NCBI GenBank assembly: GCA_946552115.1
Contig: CAMNRH010000013.1
Location: 16,927 to 80,926 of the forward strand
Length of the DNA stretch: 64,000 nucleotides
Source of the DNA: an uncultured Lachnospiraceae bacterium
GTDB lineage: Bacteria; Bacillota; Clostridia; Lachnospirales; Lachnospiraceae
Direction: 5' to 3'
The number at the start of each line of letters is the position of its first letter. The first letter of the stretch is position 1. This document shows, piece by piece, positions 19,316 through 29,057 of this stretch. Under the pieces are notes generated by a model. It was not told where the DNA came from. It did no database searches and saw only the letters and a program-made list of their open reading frames with translations. A program made the position numbers and the translations under genes.

Positions 19316-20834
19316 CTGTACCTCTCATCCTTTCTACAAGCTCTACTAAACTGTCAATAGAGGCTTTTTTCGAAATACGGCATCTCATTCCGTACTTTTC
19401 TGCCGTATCCGCCGTCTGCCGTCCGATACATGCCGCCCTTACCTTTGAAAAATCCACTCCCCCCGCCGCTTTTACAAAGCCTTCCACAGTCGAACTGCTG
19501 GTAAATACTACACAGGCGTCCTTTCCGTCTTCCAGCTCGTCCTTTATCGATACGGGCATTTCCGAAGCGCCGCAATAAACGGTACGGTAAATCGGCAAAT
19601 CACAGACAGACGCTCCCGCTCTCTCAAGAATCGGAACAAGCTCCCTGTTTGCTTTTTCTGCTCTTGGAAGAAGTATTTTTTGTCCCCGGATTTCCTGCCC
19701 GGCAATGCTCTCCCCCAGTGACACACCGTCATACAGCTCAGGCATTACATCCGCAAATATCCCGTAATTCTCCAATGCTTTTCTCGTTCCTTCTCCGATA
19801 ACCGCAAATTTCGCATGCGACAACGCACGGATATCCACTCCCCTTTCCCGCATCTTCTCAAAGAAAATACGCACGCCCACCTGACTGGTAAATACAATCC
19901 AATCATAGAGCCCTGGTTTCTCAAGACTTTCCTCAAGCAGACGGTTTTTCTCTATCGGAACCGTGTCAATAGCCGGAAGTTCCAGTACCTCCGCCCCTTT
20001 CTCTCTTAATTTCTCTGCCATTGCAGAGATAAGCTCCTTAGGCCTTGTAAGAATAACTTTCATTCCCGACAGAGAAAGCTTCTCATACCAGCCTAGCTTC
20101 TGCGCCAATCTGCACACATCGCCGACAACAATCAGCGCCGGGGGCCTGACCGCCGCTTCCGCCGCTTTTCCTGCAAGCGTTCCTATTGTTGCAACTACAC
20201 GTCTCTGCCCTGCTGTCGTACCATCCTGAAGAACTGCCGCGGGCATATCCGGCCTCATTCCCGCCGCCTCAAGCTCTTCCATGATAGCGCTGAGCGCCGT
20301 AACTCCCATCAGGAATACAAGCGTTCCGCCCGCTTCCACAAGTGCTTTATAATGAACCGGATTTTCCTTTCCGGCTCTTACGTGTCCGGTAATAATATGA
20401 AGAGAGGAAGCGTAATCTCTATGCGTTACCGGTATCCCGTTATATGCCGGAACCGCAAGCGGCGAGGTCACCCCCGGAACAACCTCAAAGGGAATCCCCG
20501 TTCTTTTAAGCTCCTCCAGCTCTTCGCCTCCCCGCCCGAACAAAAACGGATCTCCGCCTTTCAGCCTCACAACCTTTTTTCCTTTTTTTGCCTCTGTCAC
20601 AAGAATGCGATTAATCTCCCCCTGCGGAATCGGATGATGCCCCGCAGTCTTCCCGACATTGATTAATTCTTTCCCGGCTCCGTATTTCACGACGATACTT
20701 TTTCCAACCAGACAGTCATATACAAGCACGTCCGCCCCTCTGAGCACACCCGCCGCCTTTATTGTCAGAAGTCCCTCATCCCCGGGGCCCGCACCTACAA
20801 GCCAAACCTTACCGGCCAAATTCTTATCTTCCAT
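19281..20834 (-). CDS. cobA-hemD: Fused uroporphyrinogen-III C-methyltransferase / uroporphyrinogen-III synthase
   Basis: SUMT motifs VWLVGAGPGDEGLLT, VRLKGGDPFLFGRGGEE, VVPGVTSPLAVPAYNGIPVTHR, followed by a HemD-like domain. Confidence 0.95.
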   Translation of the reverse strand: MEDKNLAGKVWLVGAGPGDEGLLTIKAAGVLRGADVLVYDCLVGKSIVVKYGAGKELINVGKTAGHHPIPQGEINRILVTEAKKGKKVVRLKGGDPFLFGRGGEELEELKRTGIPFEVVPGVTSPLAVPAYNGIPVTHRDYASSLHIITGHVRAGKENPVHYKALVEAGGTLVFLMGVTALSAIMEELEAAGMRPDMPAAVLQDGTTAGQRRVVATIGTLAGKAAEAAVRPPALIVVGDVCRLAQKLGWYEKLSLSGMKVILTRPKELISAMAEKLREKGAEVLELPAIDTVPIEKNRLLEESLEKPGLYDWIVFTSQVGVRIFFEKMRERGVDIRALSHAKFAVIGEGTRKALENYGIFADVMPELYDGVSLGESIAGQEIRGQKILLPRAEKANRELVPILERAGASVCDLPIYRTVYCGASEMPVSIKDELEDGKDACVVFTSSSTVEGFVKAAGGVDFSKVRAACIGRQTADTAEKYGMRCRISKKASIDSLVELVERMRGTDDEKTEKAEKQ

Positions 20835-21711
20835 ATCCTGCCCTCATTTTCTTTGCCAATGCAATTCCAAGCTCCTCCGATTTTTCGGGCTCTCCTGTTA
20901 TTCTGCCAATCACAAAATCCCCTGTCTCCTCTATATAATAAAGTCCTTTTAACAAAAGCTCTCCGTCCTTCACTTCCCCGTATGCTGCTACCGGCGAGGT
21001 ACAGCCTCCGTCAAGAAATCGCACAAACGCCCGCTCGCCTTTCGCAACACAGGCAGCCTCATGATTTCCATATCCCTGTAAAAACGAATAATCCTCCCCG
21101 CATCTTCCCTGAACGGCCAAAATTCCCTGTCCCGCCGCCGGCAGGATCTCGTCGGCAGAAAAATACCGGTTAATTCTCTCCTTAAGTCCAAGCCTTATAA
21201 GTCCCGCCGCCGCAAGAATCAGCGCGTCATATTCCCCTGCATCCAGCTTTTCCAATCTCGTAAGTACATTCCCCCTCACGCTCCGGAAATCCGCGTCCGG
21301 AAATAAACGCTGTCCCTGAATTCTCCTTCTGAATGAGGAACAGCCAATCACTCCCGTTTCTTTCAGGCTTTCCGCATTCTTAGGAAGAACAAGTACGTCC
21401 CTTACGTCTTCTCTGGCGGAAAAAGCTACAATCGGAAGCTTTTCTGATTCTTCCATAGGCATATCCTTAAGGCTGTGGACGGATAAATCAATCCGTTTTT
21501 CCAGAAGCGCCCTGTCAAGCTCCTTTACAAAAAGTCCTTTCCCCCCGATTTTATCAAGCGTCACATCCAGCCTCCTGTCGCCGGTGGTTTCTAATGTAAC
21601 CATACTTACCTCTATATCCGGATGTACTTTCTTTATATAATTAATAACAGTTTCTGTTTGAATGATTGCAAGCCTGCTTTTTCTGCTGCCAATCACAATC
21701 CTTTTACTCAT
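20824..21711 (-). CDS. hemC: Hydroxymethylbilane synthase
   Basis: IGSRKSRLAIIQ, SVHSLKDMP, cofactor loop FLDGGCTSPVAAYG. Confidence 0.95.
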   Translation of the reverse strand: MSKRIVIGSRKSRLAIIQTETVINYIKKVHPDIEVSMVTLETTGDRRLDVTLDKIGGKGLFVKELDRALLEKRIDLSVHSLKDMPMEESEKLPIVAFSAREDVRDVLVLPKNAESLKETGVIGCSSFRRRIQGQRLFPDADFRSVRGNVLTRLEKLDAGEYDALILAAAGLIRLGLKERINRYFSADEILPAAGQGILAVQGRCGEDYSFLQGYGNHEAACVAKGERAFVRFLDGGCTSPVAAYGEVKDGELLLKGLYYIEETGDFVIGRITGEPEKSEELGIALAKKMRAGYGR

Positions 21712-22186
21712 GCTGTCCCTCACTGCCCTGTATAGCTCTTAACGCTTCTTCCACCCGTTTTCTGGCTTCCCGTGCCTGCGCATGGCTATACCCGCCTGCC
21801 GTTATCCCCGCCACGATGTTTCCGCACGACGCGATTGCCGGAAAATAAAAATCACACAGTTCTTTTTTGTGAGCCGCATTTACCGGGATATTCCGTATTT
21901 TACAGTCTTCGGCAACCTCCTCATTACAGGCGGCGGCGTCGGTCGCCGCAAGCACAATGTCAGCATCTTTAAGGGAATCGAACGTATAATACTCCTCTCT
22001 CCAATCAATCCGTCCGCTTTTCACAAGACGGTGCAGTTCCTCTGTAACCGCAGGGGATACAATCCGTATATGCTCTGCAAATTCAAGAAGCGTCTTTACC
22101 CTTCTCTCCGCAATTTTTCCGCCGCCGACTACGACGATTTGTTTCTGTGAGATGTCTGTAAATAATGGAAAATACGGTTTCTGCAT
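21704..22186 (-). CDS. Precorrin-2 dehydrogenase (Met8/SirC-like NAD-binding protein)
   Basis: QIVVVGGGKIAERRVKTLLEFAEHIRIVSP; position at the start of the hemC operon. Confidence 0.85.
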   Translation of the reverse strand: MQKPYFPLFTDISQKQIVVVGGGKIAERRVKTLLEFAEHIRIVSPAVTEELHRLVKSGRIDWREEYYTFDSLKDADIVLAATDAAACNEEVAEDCKIRNIPVNAAHKKELCDFYFPAIASCGNIVAGITAGGYSHAQAREARKRVEEALRAIQGSEGQHE

Positions 22187-22320
22187 TCTGTTCTCTCCTC
22201 ATCTTTTCCGCTTTATCCATGATAACATACGAAAGACAAATTGCAAACCGTAGATTTCCCCGTCTCGTTTTTTTATTTGACATACAGCACCCCCCGGTAG
22301 TATGATAGACACAGATTGAA

Positions 22321-22486
22321 TGCAATGAGGTGCCTGCTTTTGCAGGGTAACAGACAAGCCGGGTCAAAATCCCGCACGGTCGCGCCGCTGTAGTAGAGGA
22401 GTAATATTTCATATATGTCACTGGGAAACCGGGAAGGCGAAGTATTATGATGAGCCTTAAGTCAGAAGACCTACCCGTTGCAGACG
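22321..22486 (+). promoter_or_regulatory. Cobalamin riboswitch
   Basis: AdoCbl-riboswitch-like segments in order (tgaggtgcctg...aagccgggtcaaaatcccgcacggtcgcgccgctgta...tcactgggaaaccgggaaggcg...aagtcagaagacctaccc) upstream of cbiM. Confidence 0.9.
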
Positions 22487-22490
22487 GTTC

Positions 22491-22527
22491 ACACGTGGTT
22501 ACGCAGGATAGCCATGTGTTATTTTTG
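22491..22527 (+). terminator. Riboswitch expression-platform terminator
   Basis: acacgtgg...ccatgtgt hairpin followed by tattttt, between aptamer and cbiM RBS. Confidence 0.6.
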
Positions 22528-22571
22528 TGCCGCAGACGCACACCTATATCAATCTTAAGGAGGAGTTTATC

Positions 22572-23318
22572 ATGACTCGGAAACAAAAGAAGCTTATTGC
22601 CGCAATCTCTGTATTTTCCGTTTTTTTCGGAATTTATCCGGCGGCAAACGCGATGCACATTATGGAGGGATATCTTCCGGTATCCTACTGCATCGCATGG
22701 GGCGTATTATGTCTGCCCTTTTTAGTAACCGGATTTATGAAAATCCGCAGAACTTTAAATGAGAACCGCAGAGCAATCACTCTGCTTGCCATGTCCGGCG
22801 CATTTATTTTTGTTATATCTTCCCTGAAGATACCGTCCGTGACCGGAAGCTGCTCTCATATGACCGGAACCGGCTTCGGCGCAATTCTGTTCGGCCCGTG
22901 CTCCGTAAGCATCTTAGGCGTCATCGTTCTTGTTTTTCAGGCGATTCTCCTTGCGCACGGCGGACTGACCACTCTGGGAGCCAACACCTTTTCTATGGCG
23001 ATAGCCGGTCCCTTTGTCACCTACGGTATCTATCGGCTCTGCCAGAAATGTAGGGTAAACCATATGGTTTCCGTTTTTCTCGGTGCAGCCTTAGGGGATT
23101 TATTTACTTATTGTGTAACCAGTGTTCAGCTTTCGCTTGCCTATCCGTCAGAGGCCGGAGGCATAACCGCTTCCACAGTTAAATTTCTCAGCGTATTCGC
23201 TCCTACTCAGATTCCTCTCGCCGTTGTGGAAGGACTTCTCACTACAGCCATTGTAATTTGTCTGGAATCATTCGCAAAATCCGAGCTGAATTTGATCGGA
23301 TATAAAAAGGAGGCGTAA
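22572..23318 (+). CDS. cbiM: Cobalt ECF transporter membrane component CbiM
   Basis: MHIMEGYLP motif, [19 protein letters not shown]; start preceded by aaggagga. Confidence 0.95.
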   Translation: MTRKQKKLIAAISVFSVFFGIYPAANAMHIMEGYLPVSYCIAWGVLCLPFLVTGFMKIRRTLNENRRAITLLAMSGAFIFVISSLKIPSVTGSCSHMTGTGFGAILFGPCSVSILGVIVLVFQAILLAHGGLTTLGANTFSMAIAGPFVTYGIYRLCQKCRVNHMVSVFLGAALGDLFTYCVTSVQLSLAYPSEAGGITASTVKFLSVFAPTQIPLAVVEGLLTTAIVICLESFAKSELNLIGYKKEA

Positions 23319-23322
23319 ATAA

Positions 23323-23643
23323 ATGGAAACAAAAAATAAAAAAATCGTTATTGCGCTGATAATCACCTCTATTCTCATTGCAGTCATACCTTTGTTCGCC
23401 CTGAAAGGCGCGGCATTCGGCGGCTCTGATGACGCGGGAAGTGTCATGGTGGAGAAAATCCACGGTGAATATACTCCGTGGTTTGCTCCCGTACTTGAAA
23501 CAATGCTTGACGGAGAGCTTCCCGGTGAGGTGGAAAGCCTGATTTTCTGCATACAGACCGGTATCGGTACAGGCATCCTCGCTTTCTGTCTCGGCAGAAT
23601 GTATGAGAGAAAAAAACTCTCAAAAGAAGAGGAAGCATTATGA
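23323..23643 (+). CDS. cbiN: Cobalt transport protein CbiN
   Basis: Two-TM small protein between cbiM and cbiQ (GGSDDAG...EIESLIFC-like VESLIFCIQTGIGTGILAF). Confidence 0.9.
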   Translation: METKNKKIVIALIITSILIAVIPLFALKGAAFGGSDDAGSVMVEKIHGEYTPWFAPVLETMLDGELPGEVESLIFCIQTGIGTGILAFCLGRMYERKKLSKEEEAL

Positions 23644-24401
23644 TTATTATAGACAAGCTATGCTATACCTCCGGACTTCGCTATGTAAACACAATGGAAA
23701 AATTTGTTTTTTCGATGCTTACACTCCTGATTTGCATTATCAGCAAATCCATTACGGTCTCTGTGGTCGTACTGCTTGTCACAGGATTTCTTACGGTGGG
23801 AAAGGGAGGTGTCTCTCTTTCCCGTTATTTAAAGTTCATGACTATACCGCTTGTTTTCCTGTTTCTCAGCACCACTGCAATTTTGGTAAATATATCCCAC
23901 GCTCCCCTTGATGCCTTTGCCATCCCTCTGGGAAGCTATTATCTCACCGGGAGCTTTTACGGACTTCTAAAAGGGGCCCGTCTTATCTTTACCGCACTTG
24001 CCGGAGTATCCTGCCTGTATTTTCTCTCTTTCAGCACACCGATTACAGATATTCTGGAGGTTTTGAAAAGGCTCCATGTTCCGGGGCTTATAATTGAGCT
24101 GATGCTTCTCATATACCGCCACATTTTTATCATGCTCCATACGGCATCCGCGATTACAAATGCGCAGCACTCCAGACTGGGAAATAAAAACATCCGCATT
24201 GCGAAAAAATCCTTCGCCGCCATGATGAGCGCTGTCTTTATCCTGTCCGTCAAAAGAGGCGGCGCCCTTTATAACGCAATGGAAGCCCGGTGCTATAACG
24301 GCAGAATCCGGGTACTTTCGGAGGAGCGCCCTGCAAAATATTCCGAAATCCTTTTTATTGCCGGATTTGAATTATTTCTGGTTTATTGTTCACGGAGGTG
24401 A
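23640..24401 (+). CDS. cbiQ: Cobalt ECF transporter T component CbiQ
   Basis: EcfT-type membrane protein; overlaps cbiN by 4 nt (atga). Confidence 0.9.
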   Translation: MIIIDKLCYTSGLRYVNTMEKFVFSMLTLLICIISKSITVSVVVLLVTGFLTVGKGGVSLSRYLKFMTIPLVFLFLSTTAILVNISHAPLDAFAIPLGSYYLTGSFYGLLKGARLIFTALAGVSCLYFLSFSTPITDILEVLKRLHVPGLIIELMLLIYRHIFIMLHTASAITNAQHSRLGNKNIRIAKKSFAAMMSAVFILSVKRGGALYNAMEARCYNGRIRVLSEERPAKYSEILFIAGFELFLVYCSRR

Positions 24402-24407
24402 CAAAAT

Positions 24408-25223
24408 TTGAATGATACCATATTAAAGGCAGAAAATCTCTGCTATACTTATGAAGCGGACGACCGCCCCGCCCTTGACGGGTTATCCCTTGAGCTTCAC
24501 AGAGGGAAAAAAATCGCGTGCATGGGCTCCAACGGTTCCGGAAAATCCACGTTTTTTCTGTGCTGCAACGGAATTTTAAGGCCTGATTCCGGAACGGTTT
24601 ATTACAATAATCTTCCGTTGGATTACTCAAAAAAAGGACTTCTAAATATCCGCAGTAAAATAGGTATCGTATTTCAGGACCCGGACAATCAGCTCTTTTC
24701 AGCAAGCGTTGCACAGGAAATCTCTTTCGGCCCTATGAATCTCGGATTTTCCGAATCAGACACAAGACAAATGGTATCGGACATCATGGAAAAGCTTGGA
24801 ATTACCCCCTTTGCACATAAACCGGTACACGCCTTAAGCGGAGGCCAAAAAAAACTGGTAGCCATTGCGGATATTCTTGTTATGCGACCTGAGCTTATTA
24901 TCTTTGATGAGCCGGCCGCTGCTCTCGACCCGCTACATACCGAGCTTGTCCATGACATTATCGGACAGGTTACGAAAGAGGGGATTACCGTTCTCATGGC
25001 GACCCATGACGTCAATTACGCTTTTGAATGGGCGGATGAAATACTTGTTTTTCACAATGGAAAATTGCTGGACAGCGGTTCTCCCGATGAAATTTTTTCA
25101 AACGATACCTTGCTTGAAACCGCTTCCTTAAAGCCGCCTATCGTCCTTTCCATCTTAAAAAATCCGGAGATTTTAAACACATACTCCTGCAAAAGGAAGC
25201 ATACTTTTACTCACAGCCTGTAA
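24408..25223 (+). CDS. cbiO: Energy-coupling factor ABC ATPase CbiO, TTG start
   Basis: Walker A GSNGSGKST, LSGGQKKLVAIA, Walker B LIIFDEPAAALDP; cacggaggtg RBS before ttg. Confidence 0.93.
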   Translation: MNDTILKAENLCYTYEADDRPALDGLSLELHRGKKIACMGSNGSGKSTFFLCCNGILRPDSGTVYYNNLPLDYSKKGLLNIRSKIGIVFQDPDNQLFSASVAQEISFGPMNLGFSESDTRQMVSDIMEKLGITPFAHKPVHALSGGQKKLVAIADILVMRPELIIFDEPAAALDPLHTELVHDIIGQVTKEGITVLMATHDVNYAFEWADEILVFHNGKLLDSGSPDEIFSNDTLLETASLKPPIVLSILKNPEILNTYSCKRKHTFTHSL

Positions 25224-25253
25224 AATAAAATGCGTTTTTACTCACAGCCAGTA
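25205..25253 (+). repeat. 31-bp-period imperfect direct duplication at the cbiO stop
   Basis: ttttactcacagcc at 25205-25218 and again at 25236-25249. Confidence 0.7.
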
Positions 25254-25269
25254 GAAAGGAACATCTGAC

Positions 25270-26043
25270 ATGAAAAAAGGAATCCTTGTTGTAAGCTTTG
25301 GAACAAGTCACCCCGATACGCGCGCCGTAACCATCGACGCCATTGAAAACGAAATCAGGGTCTTTTGCCGTAATCTCCCCGTCTACCGGGCATGGACAAG
25401 TAAAATGATTATCACAAAGCTTAAAAACACGACGGGCGAAGCTATCCCCACTGTTTGGGAAGCGCTTTCGCAGATGCGAAAAGACGGCATTACCGACATC
25501 TGTATCCAGCCTACCCACGTCATTAACGGAATCGAAAATGATTGCATGAAAAAAGATGCTTCCGCCTTTTTGGACCATTTTCATTCCATTTCTTTCGGCG
25601 CTCCGCTCATCTCTTCCACAAAGGATATGAGAGAGATTGTGCAGATAATCGGAAGCTCCTTTTCTCACTTAAGCCCCTCAGAAGCGCTGGTGCTTATGGG
25701 GCACGGAAGCGAACATTATGCAAATACTGTATATCCTGCCCTCGACTATATGTTTAAGGAAATGGGATATCCGAATATCCATATGGGAACGGTGGAAGCC
25801 TATCCGGAGCTTATACATGTAACGGAGCTTCTGAAGAAGCACGACGTCAAAAAGGTTCACCTAGCGCCCTTTATGATTGTGGCCGGAGACCATGCGAACA
25901 ACGATATGGCCGGGGATGAAAACAGCTCCTGGAAATCCGTTTTTAAAAATGCCGGATATGACGTAATCTGCCATCTGAAAGGACTCGGAGAATATCCCGA
26001 AATACGGAATATGCTGGTAAAGCATTTAAAGGCAGTTCTTTAG
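25270..26043 (+). CDS. cbiK: Sirohydrochlorin cobaltochelatase
   Basis: GILVVSFGTSHPDTR N-terminus, LMGHGSEHYANTVY, HLAPFMIVAGDHANNDMAG. Confidence 0.93.
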   Translation: MKKGILVVSFGTSHPDTRAVTIDAIENEIRVFCRNLPVYRAWTSKMIITKLKNTTGEAIPTVWEALSQMRKDGITDICIQPTHVINGIENDCMKKDASAFLDHFHSISFGAPLISSTKDMREIVQIIGSSFSHLSPSEALVLMGHGSEHYANTVYPALDYMFKEMGYPNIHMGTVEAYPELIHVTELLKKHDVKKVHLAPFMIVAGDHANNDMAGDENSSWKSVFKNAGYDVICHLKGLGEYPEIRNMLVKHLKAVL

Positions 26044-26065
26044 ATTTTTTACGCATTTTCTGCTA

Positions 26066-26114
26066 AAAATAAGCCCCGTTTGGGTGATGGATTCACACAA
26101 CACGGAGCTTATTA
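26066..26114. terminator. Bidirectional terminator between convergent genes
   Basis: aataagccccgt ... acacggagcttatt inverted repeat. Confidence 0.6.
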
Positions 26115-26162
26115 ATATCTTACACAAAAATTGATTCAAGGAAATAAAAATGTATCGGGTAT

Positions 26163-26960
26163 TTATTTGATTTTTACCTGCTTTGCAACAGACCAGGGAG
26201 AATAAGCCGTGTTATTGGAAGACCCCTGTAAAAAGCTTCTGATTCTTACATAATAAGTTTTCTTTGATTTCAGGCTCTTTACCGTATATTTCTTTCCATA
26301 ATAAACTATTGCTTTCTTTGCTCCCTTAAAGCTTTTATTTGTAGCATATTGAATTTCATATCCGCTTACAGCTTTCTTTGTTCCTTTCCATTGCACCGTC
26401 GCCTGTTTTTTACCGGCTGTCACACGGGTAAGAGAGGTTCCCGTCACGGTCGCCTTTTTCGTGCGGTACTCTCCCTGCCCCATGTAATTGGTCTTTTTTA
26501 CTTTACTCGATGCAACAATTGCTATCTCACTTTTATTTGTCCATGTCTTCGGTATGGTTCCGGTCAAGGTAAAGATTTTTTTCTCTTTCGCTTTAAAGGT
26601 AACCTTTCTAAGCATTTTAAAATCTTTTACAACAAGCCTGCCCTGATTATCTGTTAATTTACCAAATACCACGCCGGCATACCTTTCACTATTATCCATT
26701 TCACGATAATACCATGAATTCAATTCGGCTAACTTCAGCGACTTTTTCGTGGTATTCTGAATGGTTACCTTAAATTTCACTTTTCTCCCGACTTTTACGG
26801 TATTACCTGTCGTAACCTTTACTCTAAAGGCATCCCATTCATATTTTTCCTCTGCCCTGGCTTCCGTTGCACCCGCAAACAATATTGTACATACCATCAC
26901 GATGCATATGCCAAATGCCGCCAGTCTTTTTTTTGGTGAATGAATTGTCCTGCTTCCCAT
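26163..26960 (-). CDS. Secreted protein with C-terminal fibronectin type III-like domain
   Basis: Signal peptide (LAAFGICIVMVCTILFAGATEARA) and Fn3-like tail (VQWKGTKKAVSGYEIQYATNKSFKGAK..YYVRIRSF). Confidence 0.7.
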   Translation of the reverse strand: MGSRTIHSPKKRLAAFGICIVMVCTILFAGATEARAEEKYEWDAFRVKVTTGNTVKVGRKVKFKVTIQNTTKKSLKLAELNSWYYREMDNSERYAGVVFGKLTDNQGRLVVKDFKMLRKVTFKAKEKKIFTLTGTIPKTWTNKSEIAIVASSKVKKTNYMGQGEYRTKKATVTGTSLTRVTAGKKQATVQWKGTKKAVSGYEIQYATNKSFKGAKKAIVYYGKKYTVKSLKSKKTYYVRIRSFLQGSSNNTAYSPWSVAKQVKIK

Positions 26961-27019
26961 AACTCCACACTCCTTTTTTAATTGTAAATTTTATTTCCTC
27001 GTAATATCCTCAAATATTC

Positions 27020-27961
27020 TTACTCCGCGTCAATCATCAGCTTTGCCGCGCCGCAGATTCCCGCGTCGTTATCCAGCTTTGCAATCATAAATTCTGTTTC
27101 CCTGTTTGCGAAAAATGCCTTTTCTAAAAAATACTTTTTAATATACGGAATCATAATATCCCCGGCCTTAGATACCCCGCCGCCGATTACGATTACCGCA
27201 GGATCCACGAGAATCGCCGCATTGGCAAGACCGTGTCCCAAATATGCCCCGAACTGCTCTACGATTTCCTCCGCCACGCTGTCTCCCGCCTTTAACGCGT
27301 CAAATACCGCTTTGGCATCGAGCTTCTTTTCATTCCGAAGTACAGACGGCTCTTCATCCCATGCAAGGCGCATTCTCGCAAGCCGTGCAATTCCGGTAGC
27401 GGACGCATATTGCTCCAGACATCCCGTTTTTCCGCAGCCGCACTTTTTTGTCTCATGATAATTTACGCATATATGACCGATTTCTGCCGCCGCACCGTTA
27501 GCGCCCACCAGCGCCCTTCCATCCAGAATCGCTCCGCCGCCGACTCCGGTTCCAAGCGTAATCATAATCATATTTTTCTGACCCTTACCTGCACCGAGCC
27601 ACATCTCGCCAAGCGCCGCCAGATTCGCGTCATTTCCGGCCTGAACCTCTAACCCGGTAAGCTCTCTTAGCTCCCTGTTCACTTCCTTATAGCCCCAGCC
27701 AAGATTGGCAGTGTTTTTCACAATTCCGTCTCCGGTTACCGGCGCAGGGATTCCGATTCCGATTCCCTTTATCTCTGCCGGAGCAATTTGTTTTTCCCTT
27801 ATCTTTTCCGCCAGAGAGGCAGCAATATCCGGAAGAATCGCCTCACCGCCGTTTTCCTTCCGTGTCTTAATTTCCCACTTGTCGAGAATATTTCCTTCTA
27901 CTGTAAATAAGCCTATTTTTACACTTGTCCCGCCAACGTCTACACCAAAACAATATTTCAT
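27020..27961 (-). CDS. glk: ROK family glucokinase
   Basis: GVDVGGTSVKIGLF, ITLGTGVGGGAI, ROK zinc motif CGCGKTGCLEQYAS. Confidence 0.93.
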   Translation of the reverse strand: MKYCFGVDVGGTSVKIGLFTVEGNILDKWEIKTRKENGGEAILPDIAASLAEKIREKQIAPAEIKGIGIGIPAPVTGDGIVKNTANLGWGYKEVNRELRELTGLEVQAGNDANLAALGEMWLGAGKGQKNMIMITLGTGVGGGAILDGRALVGANGAAAEIGHICVNYHETKKCGCGKTGCLEQYASATGIARLARMRLAWDEEPSVLRNEKKLDAKAVFDALKAGDSVAEEIVEQFGAYLGHGLANAAILVDPAVIVIGGGVSKAGDIMIPYIKKYFLEKAFFANRETEFMIAKLDNDAGICGAAKLMIDAE

Positions 27962-28002
27962 ATTAACATCCTCATTTCCATTAATTTCCTGTACTATTTT
28001 AA

Positions 28003-28932
28003 TTATCTTTTTGTAAGATTTCTCTGTACGCGCTTGTATAATTCCTGCGCCGCATTATAGCCCATCTTCTTTTGCCTGTGATTAATTGCCGCAGTTTCAA
28101 CGATAATTGCAAGATTACGTCCGGGACGAATCGGAATCCGATGACATATAACCCTGTTTCCGAGGAACTCCGTATGCTGCTCCTCAAGCCCCAATCTGTC
28201 GTATTCTTTCTCCCTGTCCCAGTCCTCCAGAGTAATAACAAGATCGATATTCTGCGTTTCCCGGACACTCTGTACGCCAAATAATGTCTTTACATCTACA
28301 ATTCCGATTCCTCTAAGCTCAATAAAATGCCTTGTAATATCCGGCGCGCTTCCCACCAGCGTCTCATCACTGACTTTCCGGATCTCTACCACGTCATCAC
28401 TGACCAGACGATGCCCTCTTTTAATCAGCTCCAGCGCCGCCTCGCTCTTTCCTATTCCGCTCTCACCCATAATCAGAACACCGACGCCGTATACATCCAC
28501 CAATACCCCATGAATGGAAATACACGGTGCAAGCGCGACATTCAGCCAGCGGATAATCTCCGCAGTAAATTCCGATGTGTGAAGCTCTGTTGAAAATATA
28601 GGAACATTTTTTTCTATTGCCTTTTTTAACAGCATTTCACCCGGCTTGAGAGAACGGCAGAAAATAATACAGGGCATCTCGTCTGTCAGAAACTGCTCAT
28701 ATATGACCTCTTTTCTCTCATCACTTAGTGTTTTTAAATAGCTGTACTCCGCATAGCCAATTACCTGTACTCTTCTATCATCAAAATTTTCGAAAAATCC
28801 TGTAAGCGGAAGCGCTGGACGGTTAATATCCGGAATCACAACCTCCTTACCCGCATAATCCAAATCCGGCGTGAGATTTTTCAGATTCATTCTCTCGACG
28901 ATAGCTTTCATTTCCACCCTATTTGCCGCCAT
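28003..28932 (-). CDS. hprK: HPr kinase/phosphorylase
   Basis: Walker A GESGIGKSE; ELRGIGIVDVKTLFG. Start at MAANRVEMK with RBS; ORF track extends upstream. Confidence 0.93.
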   Translation of the reverse strand: MAANRVEMKAIVERMNLKNLTPDLDYAGKEVVIPDINRPALPLTGFFENFDDRRVQVIGYAEYSYLKTLSDERKEVIYEQFLTDEMPCIIFCRSLKPGEMLLKKAIEKNVPIFSTELHTSEFTAEIIRWLNVALAPCISIHGVLVDVYGVGVLIMGESGIGKSEAALELIKRGHRLVSDDVVEIRKVSDETLVGSAPDITRHFIELRGIGIVDVKTLFGVQSVRETQNIDLVITLEDWDREKEYDRLGLEEQHTEFLGNRVICHRIPIRPGRNLAIIVETAAINHRQKKMGYNAAQELYKRVQRNLTKR

Positions 28933-28958
28933 GTTTCTCTCCTTCCTGTACCGAAACC

Positions 28959-28974
28959 CATACCCATCCGGGCA
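28959..28974. repeat. 16-nt intergenic element copy A
   Basis: catacccatccgggca, identical to 33081-33096. Confidence 0.5.
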
Positions 28975-29057
28975 CCCCGTATTTGATGTGCTTCGCACGC
29001 GTGGACGGTTAACACCGTCCAATAAGGCACAAAACCACCTGTTAGTATTGTATCACA

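Noticed and set aside
22083-22658. 191-aa minus-strand ORF across the riboswitch
   Set aside because: Runs over the cobalamin riboswitch and cbiM start; no RBS or domain; reading frame is incidental.
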